This document shows positions 16,142-22,776 of a stretch of DNA of 64,000 nt, piece after piece. The number at the start of each line of letters is the position of its first letter. Position 1 is the stretch's first letter. The stretch comes from PALSA-612 sp963791225 (lineage in GTDB: Bacteria > Actinomycetota > Thermoleophilia > Gaiellales > Gaiellaceae): assembly GCA_963791225.1 (NCBI GenBank), contig CAWBRV010000008.1, positions 496,001-560,000 on the forward strand, in the 5' to 3' direction. The notes below the pieces were generated by a model. It had not been told where the DNA came from. It ran no database searches and worked only from the letters and a program-made list of their open reading frames with translations. A program made the position numbers and the translations under genes.

Positions 16142-16560
16142 GCAGCAGCAGCAGCCGTCCGCCGGTTCCGCCGTTCACTGAGGAGACGGCCCTGCAGAAG
16201 GTCCAGGCTGCCGAGGATGCCTGGAACACCCGCGATCCCGAGCGGGTCGCGCTCGCCTACACGGTCGACTCCGAATGGCGAAACCGGGACGAGTTCCTCA
16301 CGGGGCGGGACGCGATCGTCGAGTTCCTGACCCGCAAGTGGCAGCGCGAGCTCGACTACCGGCTCCGCAAGGAGCTGTGGTGCTTCCACGGCAACCGGAT
16401 CTCGGTCCGCTTCGAGTACGAGTCGCGCGACGCGAGCGGGCAGTGGTGGCGAAGCCACGGGAACGAGCACTGGGAGTTCGACGACTCCGGGCTGATGCGA
16501 CGCCGCGACGCTAGCATCAACGACTACCGGATCGATGCCGAAGACCGACGCATCCCGTAG
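16138..16560 (+). CDS. DUF1348 / SnoaL-like (NTF2-fold) small protein
   Basis: 140 residues. KVQAAEDAWNTRDPERVALA, YTVDSEWRNRDEFLTGRDAI and WQRELDYRLRKELWCF are characteristic of DUF1348, a cone-shaped NTF2-like fold with no assigned reaction. A serine-rich lead (SSSSSRPPVPPF) precedes it. GTG 16138 overlaps the PIG-L stop, so it is co-translated with it, but the functional link is unknown. Confidence 0.83.
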   Translation: MSSSSSRPPVPPFTEETALQKVQAAEDAWNTRDPERVALAYTVDSEWRNRDEFLTGRDAIVEFLTRKWQRELDYRLRKELWCFHGNRISVRFEYESRDASGQWWRSHGNEHWEFDDSGLMRRRDASINDYRIDAEDRRIP

Positions 16561-16605
16561 GGCGTCGGAATTGCCGACGACCCACCGAGCCTGCACCATG
16601 TCGTC

Positions 16606-18276
16606 ATGCAGGTGAAGCCGAGGGGTCGCGCTTCGTTCCAGATCACGAGCGTCGGGCCGTACGCGGGCGGACGGGGAACCGTGCGCAGACGTCGGCGTTG
16701 GCCGTGGGTCGTCGGCGGTCTCGTCGTTGCGCTTGCGCTGGCGGCGCTCGCAGCCGGCCGGTTCGCCTGGCCGAGCGGCGCGATCTCCGCCGATCCGAAC
16801 GCGCTCGCGCGGATCAGCACGCCGAGCCTCGGTAACGGCTTGCGACTGTCAGCGCACACGCCGAACGGCAAGACGGTTCCGGTCGCGGTACGCAGCGACG
16901 GCACTGTCTGGCCACGGATCCGGATCACGCCCGGCACTCACGTTCAGGTCGTGGCGGACTTCAAGCGGCCCGGCTGGGCGGGCTGGCTCGCGGGCCACAC
17001 GCAGCACACGACGCTCGACGTCGTCGCACCCGCCGCTGCGCTGACGACGAACTGGCTCCGGATCGAGCCGGGCGCGCCGGTCGAGGTGCGCTTCGACGGG
17101 CCGGTGAGCCAGGTCGTCACGACCGAGGGGACGGTGAGTCGGATCAGGCATCTCTCCCGTCCGACGCGGAGGGTCGTCCTCGGTCGCCTGGGCGATGCCG
17201 GGTCCGTCGGAGTGAGTGCCGTCGTCCGCTCGTGGGAGAAGCCGCCGCCGCCGGTCGACGTGACCTGGTTCCCGCTCGGCGGGCCACCGCGTGTGCTGGT
17301 CTCGCCGCGCCAGGGCTCGAAGCTCGACCTCGACACGCCGCTGCGCCTGACGGTTTCGGAGCCGCTGAGCAAGCTCTTCCACAAGCACCTCCCCTGGCTC
17401 GGGCCGTCGACGCCCGGCGGCTGGCACGAGCTCGACGAGCACACGCTCGTCTACAGGCCGCGCGGCTACGGGTACGGGCTCGACACCGAGGTCAAGGTCA
17501 GGCTGCCGGCCGCTGTCGTCCCGGTCGCGGGCGCCCAGAAGCCGACGCGGCTCCTGACCTGGTCGACGCCGACCGGCTCGGAGCTCCGCCTGCAGCAGCT
17601 GCTCGCGCAGATGGGCTATCTGCCGCTCGGCTGGCAGCCGGCCGGCGCCCGTGTGCCCGTCACGCTCGACGCCCAGGTCGCCGCCGCCGTCGACGCGCCG
17701 AAGGGAACGTTCGGCTGGCGCTTCGACAACGTCCCCACGTCGCTCGTCGGCCTCTGGCACGAGGGGAAGGAGAACGCCGTCACCCGCGGCGCGGTCATGG
17801 CTTTTCAGAGCAGCCACGACCTGCTCGTCGACGGCTACGCCGGGCGTGACTTCTGGCGGACGCTGATCGCCGACGCGGTCGCCGGTAACCACGCGTCGGG
17901 CACCGACTACAGCTACGTGATCGTTCACCGCAGCGGAAGCCCCCAGTCGCTGACGCTCTGGCGCAACGGCGCGACGATCCTGAACACGGTCGCGAACACG
18001 GGCATCCCCAAGGCGCCGACGGCGCTCGGCACGTTCCCCGTCTACGCGCGCTTCGTGACGACGACGATGAAGGGGACGAATCCCGACGGCTCGCACTACT
18101 CCGACCCCGGTGTGCCCTGGGTCAGCTACTTCAACGGCGGCGACGCCATCCACGGCTTCAACCGAGCCTCGTACGGGAGCGCCCAGAGCCTCGGCTGCGT
18201 CGAGCTGCCGCCGTCCGAGGCCCAGAAGGTCTTCCCCTACACGCCGATCGGAACGCTGGTCACGGTCACGTCCTGA
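16606..18276 (+). CDS. Membrane-anchored L,D-transpeptidase (YkuD domain) with Ig-like and peptidoglycan-binding regions
   Basis: Envelope enzyme that forms 3-3 peptidoglycan cross-links. A basic stretch and one membrane helix lie at about 26-50 (RRRRRWPWVVGGLVVALALA). Then come beta-rich domains like those of mycobacterial Ldt proteins, a peptidoglycan-binding-like segment (LLAQMGYLPLGW to MAFQSSHDLLVDGYAGRDFW, about 325-420), and a C-terminal YkuD domain. The catalytic motif is IHGFNRASYGSAQSLGCVEL, with the active cysteine near residue 531. ATG 16606 is the first start; GTG 16681 (MRRRRRWPW form) is an equally good alternative. The 3' end overlaps the convergent VOC gene by 11 bases. Confidence 0.88.
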   Translation: MQVKPRGRASFQITSVGPYAGGRGTVRRRRRWPWVVGGLVVALALAALAAGRFAWPSGAISADPNALARISTPSLGNGLRLSAHTPNGKTVPVAVRSDGTVWPRIRITPGTHVQVVADFKRPGWAGWLAGHTQHTTLDVVAPAAALTTNWLRIEPGAPVEVRFDGPVSQVVTTEGTVSRIRHLSRPTRRVVLGRLGDAGSVGVSAVVRSWEKPPPPVDVTWFPLGGPPRVLVSPRQGSKLDLDTPLRLTVSEPLSKLFHKHLPWLGPSTPGGWHELDEHTLVYRPRGYGYGLDTEVKVRLPAAVVPVAGAQKPTRLLTWSTPTGSELRLQQLLAQMGYLPLGWQPAGARVPVTLDAQVAAAVDAPKGTFGWRFDNVPTSLVGLWHEGKENAVTRGAVMAFQSSHDLLVDGYAGRDFWRTLIADAVAGNHASGTDYSYVIVHRSGSPQSLTLWRNGATILNTVANTGIPKAPTALGTFPVYARFVTTTMKGTNPDGSHYSDPGVPWVSYFNGGDAIHGFNRASYGSAQSLGCVELPPSEAQKVFPYTPIGTLVTVTS

Positions 18277-18952
18277 CGACGCGCACGGCGTGCGGCGTGC
18301 CGGGCAGGGCGACGTGCGCGTCGCGCGTGCCCGCGACGACGACCTCGGCCGGGTGCAGCTCCGCCGGCCGGCCCGTCGGCATCCAGCCTCGACCCGGCCG
18401 CGTCAGGATCAGGACGCCGTCACGGCCGCCCATGAAGGCGAGCCGCTCCGGCACGTCGAGCGTCCCGTCCCAGAGCTCGATCCCGAGCGGCTCCAGCGCC
18501 CGGGCGGCCTCACGCTGATCCGGCACGACGAGCCCCACCTCGCAGACCCCGAGCAGCTCGGCGCCGCTGAACAGCCCCTCTTCCGGCGACTCCTCGGGCA
18601 GCTCGTGGTGGGCGATCAGCTCGACGATGTTGTCGCCCGGGTCGAGCGCGTAGCAGGCCTCGGCGCTCCACGCTGAGAAGTCGAAGGTCGTCTCGCCGGT
18701 CGCTTCGCTCGGGAGTAGCTCTGCTCGGCGCCCGAGCCACTCGTGCGCGGCCGCGAAGCGGTTTCGGGGGACGCGGAGCGCGCAGTGGTAGAAGGGTCGC
18801 CCCGCCTCGACCGGCTGGAACGCCAGGGTCGTCGTCCCGACCCGGTAGCCGTGCGACTCGACCACCTCGAGCGCGAGCGCGTCGAGGTAGAACGACTCCA
18901 GCTCGAGCAAGGTCGACGCCGCCGTCTGCAGCCGGGCTTCCAGGATCTGCAT
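18266..18952 (-). CDS. VOC-superfamily (glyoxalase/dioxygenase-like) protein
   Basis: 228 residues with two vicinal-oxygen-chelate modules. The first is QTAASTLLELESFYLDALAL with FYHCALRVPRNRFAAAHEWL and ALDPGDNIVELIAHH. The second is GVCEVGLVVPDQREAARALE with RLAFMGGRDGVLILTRPGRG. The His of FYHCALRV and the Glu of NIVELIAHH are at typical metal-ligand positions. It resembles CatE/catechol-2,3-dioxygenase-like proteins without the full catalytic set, so only the superfamily is assigned. It is divergent from the M29 peptidase gene (29 bases between starts). Confidence 0.75.
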   Translation of the reverse strand: MQILEARLQTAASTLLELESFYLDALALEVVESHGYRVGTTTLAFQPVEAGRPFYHCALRVPRNRFAAAHEWLGRRAELLPSEATGETTFDFSAWSAEACYALDPGDNIVELIAHHELPEESPEEGLFSGAELLGVCEVGLVVPDQREAARALEPLGIELWDGTLDVPERLAFMGGRDGVLILTRPGRGWMPTGRPAELHPAEVVVAGTRDAHVALPGTPHAVRVVRT

Positions 18953-18981
18953 CGGGACTTCTCTATCATCCCGGGCCGACC

Positions 18982-20217
18982 GTGACGAGTGCTTCCCGCG
19001 GCGACCTGCTCGAACGCTATGCGCACCTCGCGCTGCGGATCGGCGCGAATCTGCAGCCCGGCGGCGACGTCGTGATCTGGGGGCGGGTCGAGGACACCGA
19101 GCTCGTGCGGGCGATCGCGCGCGCAGCGTACGAGCTCGGCGCGCGGAAGGTCGAGCTCAACTACCAGGACCTCGAGGTCGTGGCCGACCACATCGAGCTC
19201 GCGCCGGACGAGGCGATCGGCTGGGCATCCGACTGGGAGCAGGCGCGGGTCGAGGAGTGGGGCCGGCGCGAGACGGCCCGTGTCTACGCGCTCGGGTTCC
19301 CCGGCGCCAACCCGTTCGGCGGTCTCGATCCGGAACGGATCTCGAATACGTTCCCGTCCACGCCGCCCGTGCGCCGCGTCGCGCAGCGGCTGATCGACGA
19401 GCGCCGCGGCGCCTGGGTCGGCATCGGCAGTCCCAACGAGGGCTGGGCCAAGGAGATCTACGGCGAGCCCGACGTCGACCGCCTCTGGGATGCGATCGCG
19501 TTCACGTGCAGGCTCGACGAGCCGGACCCGGTTGCCGCCTGGCTCGAGCACCTCGACCGACTGCTCGAGCGGGCGCGTGTCCTGACGGAGCGCCACTTCG
19601 ACGCGCTGACCTTCCGCGGTCAGGGCACGGACCTCACCGTCGGCCTCCTGCCGCAGGCGAGCTGGCACGGCGCCGAGGACGTGACGACGTCCGGCATCCG
19701 CTTCGTCCCCAACTTGCCGACCGAGGAGGTCTACACGACTCCGGACTGTCGGCGCACAGAGGGCCGCGTGCGCGCGACGCGTCCGGTCATGCTCCGCACG
19801 GGCGCGATCGTCCACGACCTCGAGCTGCACTTCGAGCGCGGCGAGATCACCGAGGTGCGCGCGACCGCCGAGGTCGAGGCGGTCGAGGCTCAGCTCGCGG
19901 CCGACGCCGGCGCCCGCCGGCTCGGTGAGGTCGCGCTCGTCGACCGCACCTCGCGGGTCGGCCGGCTCGGCATCGTCTTCTACCACGGCCTCTTCGACGA
20001 GAACGCCGCGCCGCACATCGCCTACGGCTCCGGCTACCTCTCGCCCGTCGAGGGCGCGGCCGGGCTGAGCGACGAGGAGCTGCAGGCCATGGGTGTGAAC
20101 CGGTCGCTGATCCACACGGATCTGATGATCGGGAGCGACGGCGTCGAGGTGGACGGGATCGAGGCGCGAGGCGCAGCCGTCCCGATCCTGCGGGGAGGGG
20201 AATGGCAGCTTCGCTGA
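18982..20217 (+). CDS. M29-family metalloaminopeptidase
   Basis: 411 residues, the normal size of thermophilic aminopeptidases such as PepS and AmpS. It removes N-terminal residues using two metal ions. Recognisable are ALRIGANLQPGGDVVIWGRV at the N-terminus, PNLPTEEVYTTPDCRRTEG (metal Glu), GIVFYHGLFDENAAPHIAYG (His/Tyr) and NRSLIHTDLMIGSDGVEVDG (His and Asp ligands). It is GTG-started, with a TATCAT hexamer 12 bases upstream. The next gene codes for a peptide-type permease, suggesting peptide use, though the two genes are separated by about 75 bases. Confidence 0.92.
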   Translation: MTSASRGDLLERYAHLALRIGANLQPGGDVVIWGRVEDTELVRAIARAAYELGARKVELNYQDLEVVADHIELAPDEAIGWASDWEQARVEEWGRRETARVYALGFPGANPFGGLDPERISNTFPSTPPVRRVAQRLIDERRGAWVGIGSPNEGWAKEIYGEPDVDRLWDAIAFTCRLDEPDPVAAWLEHLDRLLERARVLTERHFDALTFRGQGTDLTVGLLPQASWHGAEDVTTSGIRFVPNLPTEEVYTTPDCRRTEGRVRATRPVMLRTGAIVHDLELHFERGEITEVRATAEVEAVEAQLAADAGARRLGEVALVDRTSRVGRLGIVFYHGLFDENAAPHIAYGSGYLSPVEGAAGLSDEELQAMGVNRSLIHTDLMIGSDGVEVDGIEARGAAVPILRGGEWQLR

Positions 20218-20293
20218 CGGTCTAACCGGACGAGGCTCGTAGGAGTCGAATCAAGCGACGGCGGTTCGGTGGCGACGAAGGCGGGGGCGGGTG

Positions 20294-21280
20294 ATGGCGC
20301 GGTTCGTGGTCAGGCGCATGCTCTGGGCGGTCTTCCTCGTCTTCGCTGCCACGATCGTCACCTACGCGATCTTCTTCCTGATGCCGAACGATCCGGCCTC
20401 GCTCTCGGCAGGGCGCGGCGCGAGTCCGGAGTCGGTCGCGCGCATCCGCCATCTGCTGCACCTCGATGAGCCGGTCTGGAAGCAGTACGGGCGCTTCATC
20501 TGGAACATGGTCGCGCACCAGTCGCTGGGCATCTCGTACATCAACCGCCAGAGCGTCGACTCGCTGATCGAGACGGGCCTGCCCGTGACGGCGTCCCTCA
20601 TCGTCGGCGGCGCGATCCTCTACCTCAGCGTGTCGATCCCGCTCGGGATCCTCGCCGCGCTCCGCCCGCGGTCGCTGCTCGACCGGATGTCGATGCTCTT
20701 CGTGCTGATCGGGATCTCGTGCCAGCCCATCTGGCTCGGGCTGGTGCTCTCGTGGATCTTCGGCTTCAAGCTCGGCTGGACGCCGATCGCCGGTTACTGC
20801 AACGCGTTCCCGGGCCAGTACCAGGACTGCGGCGGCCTCGCACAGTGGGCGTACCACCTGACGCTGCCCTGGATCACGTTCGCCGTCGGCTTCGCAGCGC
20901 TCTACGTGCGGCTGATCCGGTCGCAGATGATGGAGTCGCTGGGCGAGGACTACGTGCGCACGGCCCGTGCGAAGGGTGCGTCCGAGCGGCGTGTCGTCCT
21001 CGCGCACGCGGCGCGGAACAGCATGCTGCCGGTGATCACGATCCTCGGGATGGACCTCGGTCTCGCCTTTGCCGCATCGATCTTCATCGAGTCGGTCTTC
21101 AACCTCCCTGGAGTGGGTCGGCAGCTCCTGATCGCGAACAACCAGTTCGACCTGCCGATGATCGCGGGCATCGTCGTGTTCGTCTCGCTGATCGTGATCA
21201 CGCTGAACATGCTCGTGGACATCTCGTACGGGTTCCTCGACCCGCGCATCCGCATGACCGACGCCGTACGGCTCGGCTAG
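20294..21280 (+). CDS. Dipeptide/oligopeptide-type ABC transporter permease (DppB/OppB family), solitary
   Basis: 328-residue inner-membrane permease. The N-terminal signature is FVVRRMLWAVFLVFAATIVT with TYAIFFLMPNDPA, and the binding-protein-dependent transport motif is EDYVRTARAKGASERRVVLA. About six helices are present, and the end motif GFLDPRIRM is typical of DppB. A functional importer needs a second permease (DppC), ATPases and a binding protein; none is in the window, so it must work with subunits encoded elsewhere or be an orphan. GTG 20291 and ATG 20294 are both possible starts. Confidence 0.88.
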   Translation: MARFVVRRMLWAVFLVFAATIVTYAIFFLMPNDPASLSAGRGASPESVARIRHLLHLDEPVWKQYGRFIWNMVAHQSLGISYINRQSVDSLIETGLPVTASLIVGGAILYLSVSIPLGILAALRPRSLLDRMSMLFVLIGISCQPIWLGLVLSWIFGFKLGWTPIAGYCNAFPGQYQDCGGLAQWAYHLTLPWITFAVGFAALYVRLIRSQMMESLGEDYVRTARAKGASERRVVLAHAARNSMLPVITILGMDLGLAFAASIFIESVFNLPGVGRQLLIANNQFDLPMIAGIVVFVSLIVITLNMLVDISYGFLDPRIRMTDAVRLG

Positions 21281-21292
21281 CGCGAGCTCGGC

Positions 21293-22444
21293 TCAACTTC
21301 CGAAGCGGAGCACCCACTCGGCCAGGAACGGCTCGGCGATCCGGTAGGAGCCGCGCGCCTGCTTGGCGACCAGTTCGTCGCCGAGCAGGGCTTCGAGCGC
21401 GCGCTGGACACTCGAGCTCCCGGGCAGCCCGTGGCGGCGGCGGAAGTCAGAGCTCGTGATCGGCTGGAGCGGCTCTCGCGCGAGCGCCTGGAGTACGAGC
21501 TTCTGCGCCGTCGGGGACTCGTCCCAGATTCGCGTGAAGTGGGAATTCTCCGAACGCAGCACATGGTCGAGCGCCGTGTCCAGGCCCGCGGCAGTCGCAC
21601 TCTCGCCCTCCGCGGTCTCCTCCCAGAGCGCGTAGCAGAGCTCCTGTGTGCCGTACGGATGGCACTGGGTGACGGCGAGCAGTGCCTCGACGACGGCATC
21701 GCCGACGCTCCGGCCCGTCGAGCGGAACCGCTCGCGGATGAACGCGGCGAACGAATCGTGCGGGATCACCCCGAGCTCCAGCTGCTTGGCGCTCCGCCAG
21801 AACGGCTCGTTCGCGTCGTTGAACAGCTGGTGCATCATGCTGCGTTTGCTTCCGAGGTACACGTGCGCGACCTCCGGCTGCGCCTGGAACGCGGCGCGCA
21901 TCAGGTTGGGAAGACGCGGGTCGATCTCGAGCACCTCCTGGAACTCGTCAAAGACGATCGCCACGCAGCTTCCCCTGTCCGCCGCCAGTTCGCCGGGGAG
22001 GTCGAGGAGCTTCTCGATCGTGGCGTCGACGTCCTCCGGGGCGTGGCCGGACGTGAAGCTGAACCCGAGAGTTCCGTCGTTCGCGTCGACGGTCATCACG
22101 GGCAGGATTCGAAGTCCCCTGAAGATCTGCGTCGCACGCTCCCGTGCTCGGAAGAGCGGGCTGGCGATCTGTTCGTAGATCGACTGGGCGAGCTTGGCGG
22201 CGAACTGCTCCTTGGTCGGAGTCCGCATCAGATCGATCTGCGCCACGAGTGCGCGGTCACGACTGACCAACTCCTGTGTCGCCCGCCAGACGAGCGACGT
22301 CTTGCCGTAGCGGCGAGGGGCGAACACGACCACGTTCTGGCCGTTCAGGACGTCCGATCGCAGCTCGGCCAGCTCGGCCTCACGGTCGGTGAACGTCTCG
22401 TCGAGTGCGAGGTCGCCGAAGCTGAACGGGTTGCGCGCCGCCAT
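21293..22444 (-). CDS. AAA ATPase (archaeal-type ATPase_2/STAND-like) with C-terminal winged helix
   Basis: 383 residues. It starts with NPFSFGDLALDETFTDREAE, the usual lead of this family, then Walker A VFAPRRYGKTSLV (about 40-52) and Walker B CVAIVFDEFQEVLE (about 165-178). After a helical lid come ITSSDFRRRHGLPGSSSVQR and LEALLGDELVAKQ, a winged-helix DNA-binding-like module. Such ATPases are of unknown function; some accompany mobile or defence genes, but none is seen here. The gene has a TACATT hexamer nine bases before its start. A perfect 30-base palindrome lies 44 bases upstream, which may be its own operator. Confidence 0.82.
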   Translation of the reverse strand: MAARNPFSFGDLALDETFTDREAELAELRSDVLNGQNVVVFAPRRYGKTSLVWRATQELVSRDRALVAQIDLMRTPTKEQFAAKLAQSIYEQIASPLFRARERATQIFRGLRILPVMTVDANDGTLGFSFTSGHAPEDVDATIEKLLDLPGELAADRGSCVAIVFDEFQEVLEIDPRLPNLMRAAFQAQPEVAHVYLGSKRSMMHQLFNDANEPFWRSAKQLELGVIPHDSFAAFIRERFRSTGRSVGDAVVEALLAVTQCHPYGTQELCYALWEETAEGESATAAGLDTALDHVLRSENSHFTRIWDESPTAQKLVLQALAREPLQPITSSDFRRRHGLPGSSSVQRALEALLGDELVAKQARGSYRIAEPFLAEWVLRFGS

Positions 22445-22487
22445 GGCGCAGCAAATGTAGCAGAGTGCGAGTCAGTTGATACGCAAA

Positions 22488-22517
22488 GTTGCGACTCGCA
22501 TGTATGCGAGTCGCAAC
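22488..22517. repeat. Perfect 30-base palindrome between the AAA ATPase and DUF2630 genes
   Basis: Arms GTTGCGACTCGCA (22488-22500) and its exact complement (22505-22517) around TGTA; the centre also pairs, leaving a two-base loop. A further half-copy, TGCGAGTC, lies at 22466-22473 between the palindrome and the ATPase start. There is no T-tract, so it looks more like a protein-binding operator (for the downstream ATPase, perhaps self-regulated by its winged helix) than a terminator. Confidence 0.7.
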
Positions 22518-22521
22518 GGTG

Positions 22522-22764
22522 TCATTGCTCGTAGTTCTCGACGGCGTCGGCGCTGCGCGGGGTGGCGGCGTCCGGGTCCATCCCGTACTGCTCGAGCGCG
22601 CGCCGCTGGCGGAGCAGGTCCCAGCACTGGTCGAGGCCGACCTTGAGCTCTTCGAGTCGCTCGCGGTCAGCGGGGCTCGCGTTTCCGGAAGACTCGGCGT
22701 CCCACAGCCGGTGCTCCTCGGCCACGAGTTCCTCGATCCGGGCGCGAACCTGCGCGTCGTCCAC
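22522..22764 (-). CDS. DUF2630 family protein
   Basis: 80 residues: MDDAQVRARIEELVAEEHRL, then ERLEELKVGLDQCWDLLRQR and RRALEQYGMDPDAATPRS. This is the DUF2630 signature, a short helical protein common in actinobacteria, of unknown function; the pattern suggests a helical hairpin or coiled coil. GTG 22764 lies six bases after a TAGGCT hexamer. That hexamer begins with the TAG stop codon of the fused glycosyltransferase-flippase gene, so it may have its own leaderless promoter. Confidence 0.85.
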   Translation of the reverse strand: MDDAQVRARIEELVAEEHRLWDAESSGNASPADRERLEELKVGLDQCWDLLRQRRALEQYGMDPDAATPRSADAVENYEQ

Positions 22765-22770
22765 GGACAG

Positions 22771-22776
22771 AGCCTA
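22771..22776 (-). promoter_or_regulatory. -10 element TAGGCT of the DUF2630 gene
   Basis: Reading on the minus strand, TAGGCT is followed by CTGTCC and then the GTG start, the six-base spacing found at other operon heads here. Its first three bases are the stop codon of the upstream gene. Confidence 0.4.

Noticed and set aside
21293..22764. AAA ATPase plus DUF2630 as a defence or toxin-antitoxin module
   Set aside because: No nuclease, toxin, integrase or restriction gene nearby, and DUF2630 appears to have its own promoter.
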